Positions 27,129 to 36,307 of a stretch of DNA of 64,000 nt are shown here, piece by piece. The DNA lies in the NCBI RefSeq assembly GCF_019968905.1, contig NZ_CP079946.1:7165356-7229355 (forward strand), given 5' to 3'. The DNA comes from Corallococcus sp. EGB (GTDB lineage: Bacteria; Myxococcota; Myxococcia; Myxococcales; Myxococcaceae). The notes below the pieces were generated by a model. It was not told the DNA's origin, did not search any database, and saw nothing but the letters and a program-made list of their open reading frames with translations. The stretch's first letter is position 1; each line of letters starts with the position of its first letter. The position numbers and the translations under genes were made by a program.

Positions 27129-27425
27129 TCACTCCCATGCCTGCCCGAGCACCGACGGGTCAACCTGACCCGCCTTGCCCCGGAAGGCCCTGCCTAGCGC
27201 CTTACGCTTGAGCGCTGCCGTCAGACAACCGGCACCGCACAGGTACGCCCCCCGCCCCGGCAGCCGCCGCCGCCTGTCCGCCACCACGCTGCCCTGGGGA
27301 CCTACCACGAACCGGGTGAGTTCCGCCTGTGCCTTGCGAGAACCGCACCCGACGCAGGTCCTGAGCGGACCTGACGCCGTGATTTCCATGGGATGTGTCC
27401 CGGGCCGTTTGGTTGCGCGGCGCAT
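27129..27425 (-). CDS. YlxR-family (DUF448) RNA-binding protein
   Basis: A 98-residue protein with the YlxR motif LRTCVGCGSRKAQAELTRFV and a PGRGAYLC segment. YlxR proteins are small RNA-binding proteins of the nusA-infB operon, and in some bacteria they influence RNase P. ATG 27425 is used, with AGGGGG eight bases upstream and 17 bases after the nusA stop; ATG 27389 is a shorter alternative. Confidence 0.9.
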   Translation of the reverse strand: MRRATKRPGTHPMEITASGPLRTCVGCGSRKAQAELTRFVVGPQGSVVADRRRRLPGRGAYLCGAGCLTAALKRKALGRAFRGKAGQVDPSVLGQAWE

Positions 27426-27442
27426 CCACCTACCCCCTGACT

Positions 27443-29143
27443 TTACGGTGCCTTGGCCGCTTCCGCGCCCTCCGAGCCGCCGGCCGACGCCAGCGCGCCC
27501 CGTTCCGCGTTCAACTCCGCGCGCAGCTTGGCCTCCTCCACCAGATAGTTCTCCGCCGCGCTCTTCAGCTGGCGGGCCTTCTTGATGCCCACGCCCGGCA
27601 CGTCGCCCAGGCGGGTGAGGTCCTTCTCGTTCGCGATGTCCTCCACCGAGCGGTAGCCGGCGAGGATGAGCTGCTCGATGGTCTTCTCTCCGACGCCGCG
27701 CACGCGCGCCATTCGCTCCGGCTGGGACAGCTCGTCCGGGTGGCGGCGGGCCTCGGCCAGCCGGGCCTGCTCGCGCTCGTAGTCCATGCGCGACAGCTCC
27801 TGCTGGTCCTCCACCATGCGCTTGCGCGCCTCCTCCTGCATGGAGGGGATGCGGGTGGGGTCGATGCCGGGGATCTGCGCCAGCACCTCCGGGTTCGCGT
27901 CCGCCACGTCACGCGCCTGGCGGAAGCCGTGCGCGTAGAGCGTCTCCACCAGCATCTCGTTGACACCCGGCAGGGCGCCCAGCGAGCGGCTGGCGAACTC
28001 GCGCATCTCCCGCACGCGGCTCTCGCTGTTGATGTCCAGCTTCCAGCCGGTCAGCTGCGCCGCCAGGCGCACGTTCTGCCCGCGCCGGCCAATGGCCAGC
28101 GACAGCTGGTCGTCCGGGACGATGAGCTCCATGGCGTGGTTGGCCTCGTCGATGATGACGCGGCTGACCTCCGCGGGGGCCAGGGCCGAGCACACGAAGC
28201 GCGCCGGGTCCTCGTCGTAGGGGACGATGTCGATCTTCTCTCCGCGCAGCTCCTGCACCACCGCCTGCACGCGGCTGCCCTTCATGCCCACGCACGCGCC
28301 CACAGGATCCACGTCCGAGTCGCGGCTGGACACGGCGATCTTCGCGCGGCCGCCCGGCTCACGCGCCGCCGCCTCGATGACGACGATGCCCTCGGCGATT
28401 TCCGGCACCTCCATCTCGAAGAGCTTGGTGAGCAGGTTCACGGACGCGCGCGACAACACGATCTGCGGGCCCTTGGACTCGCGCAGCACGTCCAGCACGT
28501 ACGCCTGGACGCGGTCGCCCGGGCGGTAGGTCTCACGCGGGACCTGCTCGCGCACGGGCAGCACGGCCTCCGCGCGGCCCAGGTCCACGACGATGTTGCC
28601 GCGCTCGAACCGGCGGGCGATGCCGGTGACGATCTCGTTCTTGCGGTCCTTGTACTCGTTGAAGACGTTCTCACGCTCGGCGTCGCGGGTGCGCTGCAGG
28701 ATGACCTGCTTGGCCGTCTGCGCCGCGATGCGGCCGAAGCCGCGGCGGAAGGTCTTCAGCCGGAGGATGTCCCCGTACTGGTCATCCTGGGCCTTGGCCT
28801 CGTTGGCGTCCTCGTCCCGGTAGAAGATCTGGAAGACGAGCTCGTCGCCGGGCTCCACCTCCATGCCCTTCTTGTGGGCCTCGTCCATGGTGATCTGGTT
28901 CACGGCCTGGACGGGGTCGGTGATCTCCGCGACCACGGTGATGGCCTGGAAGAGCTCCACGACGCCCTTCTCCGGGTCGTACTTGGCCTCGAGGTTGCGG
29001 TCCTGGCCAAAGTGCTTCTTGGCCGCGGTGTTCATCGCGTCCTCGAGGGTGGCAATGAGCACGGCCCGTTCGATGCCCTTGTCCTTGGCGACCTGATCCA
29101 GGACGAGGTTGAGGTTGACGGCCGGGTTGGCGGGCGTGGGCAT
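27443..29143 (-). CDS. nusA: Transcription termination/antitermination factor NusA
   Basis: The 566-residue product has the NusA order: N-terminal RNA polymerase-binding domain (about 1-130), S1 domain (about 135-205), two KH domains (about 215-345, with [15 protein letters not shown] and [16 protein letters not shown]), and a C-terminal part with helix-hairpin-helix repeats (about 360-560) ending in an acidic/Ala tail. E. coli NusA is 495 residues. ATG 29143 begins the conserved [15 protein letters not shown] segment. Confidence 0.97.
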   Translation of the reverse strand: MPTPANPAVNLNLVLDQVAKDKGIERAVLIATLEDAMNTAAKKHFGQDRNLEAKYDPEKGVVELFQAITVVAEITDPVQAVNQITMDEAHKKGMEVEPGDELVFQIFYRDEDANEAKAQDDQYGDILRLKTFRRGFGRIAAQTAKQVILQRTRDAERENVFNEYKDRKNEIVTGIARRFERGNIVVDLGRAEAVLPVREQVPRETYRPGDRVQAYVLDVLRESKGPQIVLSRASVNLLTKLFEMEVPEIAEGIVVIEAAAREPGGRAKIAVSSRDSDVDPVGACVGMKGSRVQAVVQELRGEKIDIVPYDEDPARFVCSALAPAEVSRVIIDEANHAMELIVPDDQLSLAIGRRGQNVRLAAQLTGWKLDINSESRVREMREFASRSLGALPGVNEMLVETLYAHGFRQARDVADANPEVLAQIPGIDPTRIPSMQEEARKRMVEDQQELSRMDYEREQARLAEARRHPDELSQPERMARVRGVGEKTIEQLILAGYRSVEDIANEKDLTRLGDVPGVGIKKARQLKSAAENYLVEEAKLRAELNAERGALASAGGSEGAEAAKAP

Positions 29144-29213
29144 GGCGTTGTCTTCTCCGGAAATGGGTCCACGGGCGGCCCTGGCGCGAACAGGGTCCCC
29201 TGTATGTTGGCTT

Positions 29214-29699
29214 CTAGAACTCGAACTCCAGGTGGGCCTTGGCGATGTCCTTGAAGGGGATGACGAACACGCCGCCCCCCTCCACGTCCACGGAGATGGC
29301 GTCGGCCGCCACTTCGGTGAGCGTGCCGCTGAAGTTCTTCCGCGGAGGATCACCCAGCGGGCCGAAGGTCTTCACCTTGACCTTCTGCCCCTTCACCCGT
29401 TGGAAGTGCGCCGGCTTCTTCAAGGGCCGGTTCACCCCGGGGCTGGACACCTCCAGGTTGTATTCCTGGGGGATGAAGTCCTCCACGTCGAGCACCGGAT
29501 CCACGGCGCGCGACACCTGGGAGCACTCGTCCAGACCCACCCGGCCACCGGGCTTGTCGATGAACAGCCGCAACACCCAGCCCTCACGCTCGCGGACGTA
29601 CTCCACGTCCAGGAGCTCCAGGCCTTCGTTCGCCACGATGGGTTCCAGCAGCGACGCCGCCTTCTCCTCCACCGTCTGTTTGATGTTCTTCGACTCCAT
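29214..29699 (-). CDS. rimP: Ribosome maturation factor RimP
   Basis: A 161-residue RimP: N-terminal KH-like half (NIKQTVEEKAASLLEPIVANEGLELLDVEY) and C-terminal Sm-like beta half (YNLEVSSPGVNRPLKKPAHF). It assists 30S assembly. It is the first gene of the nusA operon here, as in most bacteria. The region upstream is structured (see 29800-29832). Confidence 0.93.
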   Translation of the reverse strand: MESKNIKQTVEEKAASLLEPIVANEGLELLDVEYVREREGWVLRLFIDKPGGRVGLDECSQVSRAVDPVLDVEDFIPQEYNLEVSSPGVNRPLKKPAHFQRVKGQKVKVKTFGPLGDPPRKNFSGTLTEVAADAISVDVEGGGVFVIPFKDIAKAHLEFEF

Positions 29700-29799
29700 G
29701 GCCAGGAAACAGGTCTCCAAAAACACAAAAAGCGGGCACGGCGGCCCACTTTTCGATGTGATGCGTCGAAAAATGTCGGGGCGTCCGTAACACACGCCC

Positions 29800-29832
29800 C
29801 CTCGGGGTGTAAAGGAAGGACACACCCCGAGG
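29800..29832. repeat. 11-bp inverted repeat upstream of rimP
   Basis: Arms CCTCGGGGTGT and ACACCCCGAGG pair perfectly around an 11-base centre (AAAGGAAGGAC). It lies about 100 bases before the rimP start and could be an operator or a leader RNA stem. Confidence 0.55.
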
Positions 29833-29891
29833 CGCCGGGTCAAACGTCCCCCGGGAACGAAGGATTCCCAGGGGTTCCGAGTGACGTCGGT

Positions 29892-29905
29892 GGCGTTATA
29901 ACGCC
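29892..29905. promoter_or_regulatory. Palindrome overlapping a -10 box (GGCGTTATAACGCC)
   Basis: A perfect 14-bp palindrome ends four bases before the ATG at 29909. Its centre gives a TATAAC -10 box in both directions. A transcript starting about seven bases further on would be nearly leaderless. The palindrome could also be an operator. Confidence 0.45.
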
Positions 29906-29908
29906 CGC

Positions 29909-30712
29909 ATGCACCTCATCGCCGCCGCACAGATGGTGTCCACCGCGGACAAGGCCCACAACCTGGATGTGGCCACGCGCCTCGTGCGCCAGGCCGCCTC
30001 CCTGGGTGCCCACCTCGTGGGCCTGCCGGAGAACTTCTCCTGGATGGGCCCGGAGCCCGAGCGCCCCTCCGCGGCGGAGGGCCTGGATGGCCCCACCCTG
30101 AGCCGGATGGCGGAGCTGGCCCGGGGGACGAAGACGACGCTGCTGGCCGGCTCCATCCTGGAGGAGGGAGCGCCCGGCGGCCGGCTCTACAACACCAGCG
30201 TCCTCTTCGGCCCGGACGGCGCCCGCCTGGCCGTCTACCGGAAGATGCACCTGTTCGATGTGGACGTGGGTGACGGGGCCACCTACCAGGAGTCCGCGGC
30301 GGTGGCGCCGGGGACGGAGGTGGTGGCGGCGGACACGGCGGTGGGACGGCTGGGCATGAGCGTCTGCTACGACCTGCGCTTCCCGGAGCTGTACCGGCGG
30401 CTGTCCCGGGACGGGGCGACGCTGCTCGCGGTGCCGGCGGCCTTCACGATGATGACGGGCAAGGACCACTGGGAGGTGCTGCTGCGCGCCCGGGCCATCG
30501 AAAACCAGGCCTACGTGCTGGCCCCGGCCCAGGGAGGGCGGCACTCCGCGCAGCGGCTGACGTACGGCCACGCGATGGTGGTGGACCCGTGGGGCCTGGT
30601 GACGGCGCGGGCCTCCGAGGGCGAGGGCCTGGCGGTGGCGCCGGTGGACCCCGAGCTCCAGGCACGCATCCGGCGGAATTTGCCGTGCCTGGCGCACAGA
30701 CGGCTGGACTGA
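29909..30712 (+). CDS. Nitrilase-superfamily hydrolase (Nit1/omega-amidase type)
   Basis: The 267-residue protein has the nitrilase triad: Glu41 (LPENFSW), Lys111 (YRKMHLFD) and Cys149 (SVCYDLRFPELYR). The sequence resembles the Nit1 (deaminated glutathione amidase) branch rather than plant nitrilases. It probably removes an amide from a small cytosolic substrate; the exact substrate is not certain. It is divergent from rimP. Confidence 0.88.
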   Translation: MHLIAAAQMVSTADKAHNLDVATRLVRQAASLGAHLVGLPENFSWMGPEPERPSAAEGLDGPTLSRMAELARGTKTTLLAGSILEEGAPGGRLYNTSVLFGPDGARLAVYRKMHLFDVDVGDGATYQESAAVAPGTEVVAADTAVGRLGMSVCYDLRFPELYRRLSRDGATLLAVPAAFTMMTGKDHWEVLLRARAIENQAYVLAPAQGGRHSAQRLTYGHAMVVDPWGLVTARASEGEGLAVAPVDPELQARIRRNLPCLAHRRLD

Positions 30713-30796
30713 GCAGGCGCTCGTGAAGAAGCGGGGGTGGGAGGCCCTTCCCGCGCGGCTTTTCCGGCTAGAGTGGTCCGCAGGAAGACCCCTCTG

Positions 30797-31252
30797 GTGA
30801 ACGCACGACGCTGGCCCCCCCTGCTTTTCGCGGTCGCACTCATGGCCCTTCCTCCCGGCTGCACCGCCGATGAGAAGCCTCCTGGGCCCGCCGAGGCGCC
30901 CCTGCCTCCGCCCGCGCCCCGCGCGCACCTGCGGGAGCTGACGGGGGACGTGCAGATCAAACGCGCGGTGGCGGACGAGTGGAGCCCCGCGCGCGACGAG
31001 TTGCCCCTCTACGAAAACGACAAGGTCCGCACCGAGGCCGGGGCCAGCGCCCAGGTCGTGTTCGCCAACGGAAGCACGCTGCACCTGGGGGGCGATTCCC
31101 TGGTGGGCATCGCGGAAAGCAAGCTTCGAACGGACGTCACCGTCCTCCGGGGACGGGTGGACGCCACCTTGGAGAAACCGGCCGCCCAGTCGCTGTCCGT
31201 CACCACCCCATCCGCCACGGTTCGTGCGGGCAGGAAGATTGAATTCCAATGA
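30797..31252 (+). CDS. FecR-domain lipoprotein
   Basis: A 151-residue protein from GTG 30797 (AGGAAG nearby) with a lipoprotein signal (LPPGC lipobox at about residues 18-22) and a FecR domain (about 45-151: LRELTGDVQIKRAV, DKVRTEAGASAQVVFANGSTLHL). FecR domains often transmit envelope signals to ECF sigma factors or act as structural modules; no sigma gene is near. Its stop overlaps the start of the next gene (ATGA). Confidence 0.85.
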   Translation: MNARRWPPLLFAVALMALPPGCTADEKPPGPAEAPLPPPAPRAHLRELTGDVQIKRAVADEWSPARDELPLYENDKVRTEAGASAQVVFANGSTLHLGGDSLVGIAESKLRTDVTVLRGRVDATLEKPAAQSLSVTTPSATVRAGRKIEFQ

Positions 31253-32100
31253 AGGCCGCCCTCTGGCTCAGCGCGTGGATGGGGCTGTCCGTGGTGCCCT
31301 CGACGGCCCCGACCTCGGTGGGGCGCCAGTCACCGGATGGCTCGGCGCCTTCCGGCGACAGCGCCGCGGCGGCCGCGCGCAAGGCGCCCGGCACGGAGCC
31401 GCAGACGGCGCTCAAGGCGCTGGAGATGTCGCGCGCGGCGGTGACGGCCGCGCCGGACGACGCGCGCCGCCGCGAGGCCGAGTCCCGCCTGAAGGAAGCG
31501 GAGGCGCACTTCCAGGCCGCCCGGTACGCGGAGGCGCTGCACAAGGCGGACGAGGCGTGGGCGCTGCTCAACCCGCCCCAGCCGTCCAACTTCACGGTGG
31601 AGGTGGACCATGACGGCGGAACCACCACCGTCACCCACCGCCAGGGGCCTCCGGTCACCGTGGAGGCGCAGCACGCCACCCGGGTGCTGGCCAGGGGCGA
31701 GTCCGTGCGCGTGCAGCAGGGCACCGTGCTGCCGGAGCCGCCCGGCGCGCCGCTGCTCGGGCAGCCCGCGGACAACGCCCGCTTCACGCTGAAGCCGGCG
31801 CCCGGGGGACTGCTGGGGCCGGTGACGCTGTCGTGGACTTCCGTGGCGGGCGCCACGCGCTACGAGGTGGAGGTCGTCGCGGAGGGCGTGGAGGGGGGGG
31901 CGACGCCGGCGCCGGTGCGCTCGGTGGTGGCCTCGCGGCAATGGACATTGCCGTCGCTGCCCGCGGGCCGTTATCGCTGGACGGTGACGGCGGTGAGTCT
32001 GGAGCAGGGGCGGTCCCTGCCCTCGCAGACACGGCGCTTCGAGCTGGCCGCGGAATCGCTCGAACTCAACGTCAAGGTGAAGGACGGGTGGCAGAAGTAG
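31249..32100 (+). CDS. Exported protein with helical and Fn3-like domains
   Basis: A 283-residue protein with a hydrophobic N-terminus (residues 3-20), a helical region (about 45-105) in a TPR-like arrangement, a beta segment (about 110-160) and an Fn3-like C-terminal domain (about 185-275; LSWTSVAGATRYEVEVVAEGV and LPAGRYRWTVTAVS). Its ATG overlaps the FecR lipoprotein stop and it ends 26 bases before the HD-GYP start, so the three genes look like one unit. Such FecR/Fn3 proteins usually lie in the envelope. Confidence 0.78.
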   Translation: MKAALWLSAWMGLSVVPSTAPTSVGRQSPDGSAPSGDSAAAAARKAPGTEPQTALKALEMSRAAVTAAPDDARRREAESRLKEAEAHFQAARYAEALHKADEAWALLNPPQPSNFTVEVDHDGGTTTVTHRQGPPVTVEAQHATRVLARGESVRVQQGTVLPEPPGAPLLGQPADNARFTLKPAPGGLLGPVTLSWTSVAGATRYEVEVVAEGVEGGATPAPVRSVVASRQWTLPSLPAGRYRWTVTAVSLEQGRSLPSQTRRFELAAESLELNVKVKDGWQK

Positions 32101-32126
32101 CCGCCTTCCCCGCGAGGAGCCACCCC

Positions 32127-33842
32127 GTGCGATTGTTCAAGGTCATCCTCCTGCTGATGCTGGTGGTCAGCATCATCCCCACGGTGATGGTGGGCTGGGT
32201 GTCGGTGTCCCATACGCGCGAGCTGCTCATCCGCGACGCGCAGGAGCTGGCGCAGGAGCGCGTGAAGCAGCTGCGCCTGAAGGCGGAGAACTTCCTGGAG
32301 GAGCCCACGGCGCGCGTGGTGGGGCTGTCCAGCGTGCCGGGCGGCTTCTTCACCCTGCCGCGCGACACGCAGCGGCTGCACATCTCCGCGGTGCTCAACC
32401 AGCGCCCGGAGGTGCTGGCGCTCACCGTGTTCGGCGCGGACCGGCAGCGGCTGCCGGGGCTGCAGGCCTTCGCGGTGCACGACATGACGCCCAGCGCGGT
32501 GGCGGAGCACGAGGAGCGCGCGCGGGCCCTGCTGGACTCGGGGCTCACCGGGGTGCGCTATTCGGACGTCGTGGCGTCCCACGGCGGAGGCGGCGGGCCG
32601 GTGGTGACGCTGGCCTTCCCGGTGGGCGACCCGGTGCAGGGCTACATGGCCGCGGACCTCACGCTCGCGGGCCTGCGGCAGATGCTGTCCCAGGAGCGCG
32701 TGGGCAGCACGGGCTTCGCGTACCTGGCGGACCGGCGCGGCCGGCTGATTGCCGGCGGCGGAGACCTGGGCGCGGTGGGCGATGACGTGTCCAGGCGGCT
32801 GCCCCTGGCGCACCTGCTCAAGCAGCGCGAGGGCACGCCGGACACGGAGCTGTTCCACGTGGGCAACTTCGGCGAGGGGCGCGACGCGGTGGTGTCCGCG
32901 TACTCGGTGCTGCCGGAGGCGGGCTGGGCCATCGTGTCCGAGCAGCCGGTGGAGCACGCGTACCGCCAGGTGGAGACCATGGAGCGGCGCATCCTCCTGG
33001 GCCTGGGCGGCGCCATCCTGGTGGCGCTGGTGCTGGCGGCCATCTTCTCCCGCAACCTCACGCAGCCCCTGAAGACGTTCATCGCGACGTCGCTGGAGCT
33101 GGCGCGCGGCAAGTTCGGCGTGGAGGTGCACCTCAAGCAGAAGAACGAGCTGGGGGAGCTGGCCCAGACGTTCAACTACATGAGCAAGCAGCTCATGGCG
33201 TACGACATGGAGACGCGCGGCCTCTACGAGAGCCTGGAGAAGGGCTACCTGGAGACCATCGTCGCGCTGGCCAACTCCATCGACTCCAAGGACGCGTACA
33301 CGCGTGGCCACAGCCAGCGGGTGGGCGACGTGGCGGTGGAGATTGGCAGGGAGCTGAAGCTCACCGAGCGCGAGCTGCGCCAGCTGCAGTACGGCGGCAT
33401 CCTCCACGACATCGGGAAGATTGGCATCGCGGAGAACATCCTCTGCAAGCAGTCCCGGCTCACCGACCAGGAGATGGCGACGATGCGCGAGCACCCCGCC
33501 ATTGGCGACGCCATCATCGGGCCCGTCAGCTTCCTGGTCCCGGTGCGCGCGTGCGTGCGCCACCACCACGAGCGCTGGGACGGCACGGGCTACCCGGACA
33601 AGCTGAAGGGCGAGGCCATCCCGCTGCTCGCGCGCATCGTGGCGTGCGCGGACACCTTCGACGCGTGCACCTCCACGCGCCCCTACCAGAAGGCCATGCC
33701 GCTGGAGAAGGCGATGGAGATTTTGGACAACCTCAGCGGCGCGCAGCTGGACCCCCGGGTGGTGCAGGCCCTGCGCGCGGTGCTGGCCCAGCGGGGCGTG
33801 CGGCTGGAAGGCCACCGGCAGCCCGTCAAGCTGGCGTCCTGA
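32127..33842 (+). CDS. Membrane HD-GYP phosphodiesterase with sensor and HAMP domains
   Basis: The 571-residue protein has two TM segments (about 5-25 and 288-308) enclosing a periplasmic dCache-like sensor (about 30-285), a HAMP domain (about 309-360), and an HD-GYP domain (about 378-550) with ILHDIGK (His427-Asp428) and WDGTGYP (488-490). HD-GYP enzymes hydrolyse cyclic di-GMP, or in some cases cGAMP. GTG 32127 has GAGGAG eight bases upstream. It follows the FecR/Fn3 pair and could respond to the same envelope signal. Confidence 0.9.
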   Translation: MRLFKVILLLMLVVSIIPTVMVGWVSVSHTRELLIRDAQELAQERVKQLRLKAENFLEEPTARVVGLSSVPGGFFTLPRDTQRLHISAVLNQRPEVLALTVFGADRQRLPGLQAFAVHDMTPSAVAEHEERARALLDSGLTGVRYSDVVASHGGGGGPVVTLAFPVGDPVQGYMAADLTLAGLRQMLSQERVGSTGFAYLADRRGRLIAGGGDLGAVGDDVSRRLPLAHLLKQREGTPDTELFHVGNFGEGRDAVVSAYSVLPEAGWAIVSEQPVEHAYRQVETMERRILLGLGGAILVALVLAAIFSRNLTQPLKTFIATSLELARGKFGVEVHLKQKNELGELAQTFNYMSKQLMAYDMETRGLYESLEKGYLETIVALANSIDSKDAYTRGHSQRVGDVAVEIGRELKLTERELRQLQYGGILHDIGKIGIAENILCKQSRLTDQEMATMREHPAIGDAIIGPVSFLVPVRACVRHHHERWDGTGYPDKLKGEAIPLLARIVACADTFDACTSTRPYQKAMPLEKAMEILDNLSGAQLDPRVVQALRAVLAQRGVRLEGHRQPVKLAS

Positions 33843-33944
33843 AGCCTGGGGCTCCCGGCCCTTTCGCTTTCGCGGCAGGTCCCCCACCCCGCCGGAAGGA
33901 TGGTAGGGAGGGGCTGCTGTCCCCAAGCCTTGGAAGGTGGACCG

Positions 33945-34286
33945 GTGAGCAATTTCTGGGATCGCATCAAGCCCGCGCCCAAGCCCGTCAGCGCGACGGA
34001 TGCGAAGCTGTCCGCGGACGGCGAGTCGCTGACGCTGACGTGGGACGATGGCGTGACGACGACCGCCACCGCGCAGGTGCTGCGCCAGCAGTGCCCGTGC
34101 GCCGCGTGCGTGGACGAGTGGACGGCGAAGCGCACGCTGGACCCCTCGCAGGTGCCCGCGAACCTGCGCGTGCTGCAGATGCAGCCGGTGGGCAACTACG
34201 CGCTCGCGTTCGTCTTCAGCGACCAGCACAGCACGGGCATCTACCCGTGGAAGCACCTGCGCGAAATCACCCAGTCGCAGGGGTGA
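33945..34286 (+). CDS. DUF971-family protein
   Basis: A 113-residue protein matching DUF971/GBBH-like N-terminal domain (LTWDDGVTTTATAQVLRQQCPCAACVDE and NYALAFVFSDQHSTGIYPWKHLRE). In multidomain relatives this module precedes a dioxygenase and a CxxC-like metal site; here it stands alone and holds CPCAAC. Function of the stand-alone form is unknown. GTG 33945 has GGAAGGTGG just upstream. Confidence 0.82.
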   Translation: MSNFWDRIKPAPKPVSATDAKLSADGESLTLTWDDGVTTTATAQVLRQQCPCAACVDEWTAKRTLDPSQVPANLRVLQMQPVGNYALAFVFSDQHSTGIYPWKHLREITQSQG

Positions 34287-34317
34287 GCATCTCCACCGCG
34301 TCTCTCCGGAGGTCCCT

Positions 34318-36276
34318 GTGACGTCGCGCTATCGGCTGCTGCAACCGCTGGCCACGGGTGGCATGGCGGAGCTGTTCCTGGGAGTGGCGAAGGGCGCGGA
34401 GGGCTTCGAGCGCACCGTGGCCATCAAGCGCGTGCTGCCGCACCTGGCGCGCGAGGCGGACATCTCCCGGATGTTCGTGTCCGAGGCGCGGCTGGCCATG
34501 CAGCTGCAACACCAGAACATCGTCACCGTGCACGACGTGGGGGAGAGCGCGGAAGGGCTCTTCCTGGTGATGGAGCTGGTGGACGGCTGGGACCTGGGCG
34601 CGCTGATGCGCGCGGTGACGCGCCAGGGGCTGCGGATGCCGCCACACCTGGCGGTGTTCATCGCGAGCCAGGCCCAGGCGGGACTGCAGCACGCATACCG
34701 CCGCCAGCACGACGGCCACCCGGTGGTGACGGCGCACCGGGACGTGTCGCCGTCCAACCTGCTGGTGTCCCGCGAGGGCGAGGTGAAGGTCACGGACTTC
34801 GGCATCGCGCGGCTGGCGGGTCTGTCGCGCACGGAGCCCGGCGCCTTCAAGGGCAAGGTGCCCTACGCGGCGCCAGAGGTGCTCCAGGGCGCGCCGGCCA
34901 CGGCGCTGAGCGACCAGTTCTCGCTGGGCATCATCCTGGCGGAGATGCTCGCGGGGCAGCACCCGTTCGGAGCCCAGTCGGCGTCGGAGCCGATGGCGGT
35001 GGCGTACTCCATCCTCAACCGCGCGCCCACCTCGCTGCCGGACGTGCCGGCGTCGCTGGCCACGCTGGTGCTGCGCATGCTGTCGCGCGACCCGGCGGCC
35101 CGCTTCCCGGAGCCGGAGGACGTGTCGGAGGCGCTCGCGCGGTGGCTCGCGCAGACGGGCGAGCCCGCGTCGTCGCACGCGCTGGCGACGTTCCTGCGCG
35201 GCGTCCGGATGCCCCTCTCCGTGGGAGAGGTGGCCCGGGCCGCGCTGGCGGAGGCCCCGGCTTCGACGTCCGCGTCGTTCGTGATGTCCGTCGTGCCTCG
35301 CGAGGGCGTGGACGCGGGGCGGCTCCCCTCCGCGTCCGGGGCCGCTTCGGGCACCGTGGCCTATGGCGCTGGGGCGCCCGTGCCTTCGGGAGCGGTCGGC
35401 GCCTCGCGGGGCGCGCCCCCTTCGTGGAAGCCGCCTCCGGCCGTCCCCGTGGGGGCGGAAGAAGAGGAGCCGTGGAGCCCTGCGACCGGCGGCGTCTCGC
35501 TGTCCGCGTCCGGCGCCGTGGTCCACACCTGCGCCCTGTGTGGCTCGGCGCTGGAGTCCCCGGACTCGCCCTGTGAGTCCTGCACGCGCGGACCCTCCGC
35601 GGCCCGGAGCGACGCGAGCGCGGCACCGCCACGGGCTCCCCGGGGAGCGGGCCCCACCACCTCCCCGCCCCAGGCGGGCGCGCACGCGGTGGCGAGGTCC
35701 GACTCCCGGCCCCCGCCGAACGCGGCGGCCTCCGAGCCCGCGCGGGCCCGGCCGAACGCGCCCTCCGCCGCCGCCACCGCCAACGCTCCCGCGCTGGCCA
35801 CGCAGTCCCTGTCGGACGTGGATGAAGCGGAGCGGATGAGCCGGCCCCACATCCGCCAGGCGGCCCAGGGAGACCTGGAGCTGGAGGAGCGCGCGCCCAA
35901 GGCCGAGACCACCCCGCATTGGGAGTTCGAGCCCGTGACGACGCCCCGGCCTCGCAGGCGCTGGGTGCCGGCGGTGGCGCTGTTCGGCATCGCGGCGGTG
36001 CTCGCGGGGGGCGTGCTGTTCCTGTGGCCCCGCTACGGGACGCAGGTGATGCGCGCGCTCGGAGCTCCGACGGATGTCCTGTCCATCCGCAGCGAGCCCT
36101 CCGGCGCCACCGTCCTGGTGGATGGCGTGGAGGTGGGCGTGACGCCCATGGCCATGGACAACACGTATCCCCCGCGCTCCGTCTCCGTGCAGCTGAAGCT
36201 CAAGGGCTACCGCACCTGGACGGGCTCGTTCATGGGCGGCAAGAAGGCGGACGTGGAAGCGGAGCTCAAGCGCTGA
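34318..36276 (+). CDS. Ser/Thr protein kinase with internal zinc ribbon, TM and PEGA domain
   Basis: The 652-residue protein has an intact kinase domain (about 5-275): Lys37, Glu56, HRD 140-142, DFG 160-162 and APE 185-187. A low-complexity region follows, with a CALCG...CESC zinc-ribbon-like cluster (about 404-422), one TM segment (about 550-572) and a C-terminal PEGA domain (about 585-652). The orientation puts the kinase in the cytoplasm and PEGA outside. It lies 31 bases after the DUF971 gene. GTG 34318 has GGAGG five bases upstream. Confidence 0.93.
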   Translation: MTSRYRLLQPLATGGMAELFLGVAKGAEGFERTVAIKRVLPHLAREADISRMFVSEARLAMQLQHQNIVTVHDVGESAEGLFLVMELVDGWDLGALMRAVTRQGLRMPPHLAVFIASQAQAGLQHAYRRQHDGHPVVTAHRDVSPSNLLVSREGEVKVTDFGIARLAGLSRTEPGAFKGKVPYAAPEVLQGAPATALSDQFSLGIILAEMLAGQHPFGAQSASEPMAVAYSILNRAPTSLPDVPASLATLVLRMLSRDPAARFPEPEDVSEALARWLAQTGEPASSHALATFLRGVRMPLSVGEVARAALAEAPASTSASFVMSVVPREGVDAGRLPSASGAASGTVAYGAGAPVPSGAVGASRGAPPSWKPPPAVPVGAEEEEPWSPATGGVSLSASGAVVHTCALCGSALESPDSPCESCTRGPSAARSDASAAPPRAPRGAGPTTSPPQAGAHAVARSDSRPPPNAAASEPARARPNAPSAAATANAPALATQSLSDVDEAERMSRPHIRQAAQGDLELEERAPKAETTPHWEFEPVTTPRPRRRWVPAVALFGIAAVLAGGVLFLWPRYGTQVMRALGAPTDVLSIRSEPSGATVLVDGVEVGVTPMAMDNTYPPRSVSVQLKLKGYRTWTGSFMGGKKADVEAELKR

Positions 36277-36307
36277 CGCGCCGCCCACCTCCGCCAGGCG
36301 GCCTGCC

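Larger units (their letters stand above)
29700..29908. promoter_or_regulatory. Divergent leader region of rimP-nusA operon and nitrilase gene
   Basis: The 209 bases between divergent starts contain several inverted repeats: an 11-bp pair at 29800-29832, a 7-bp pair GGGGCGT/ACGCCCC near 29779-29801, a TTTTCGA/TCGAAAA pair near 29750-29775 (minus strand), and a 14-bp palindrome at 29892-29905. No clear TTGACA/TATAAT pair is seen for rimP. The structures suggest control of the operon mRNA or of operator binding. Confidence 0.45.
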
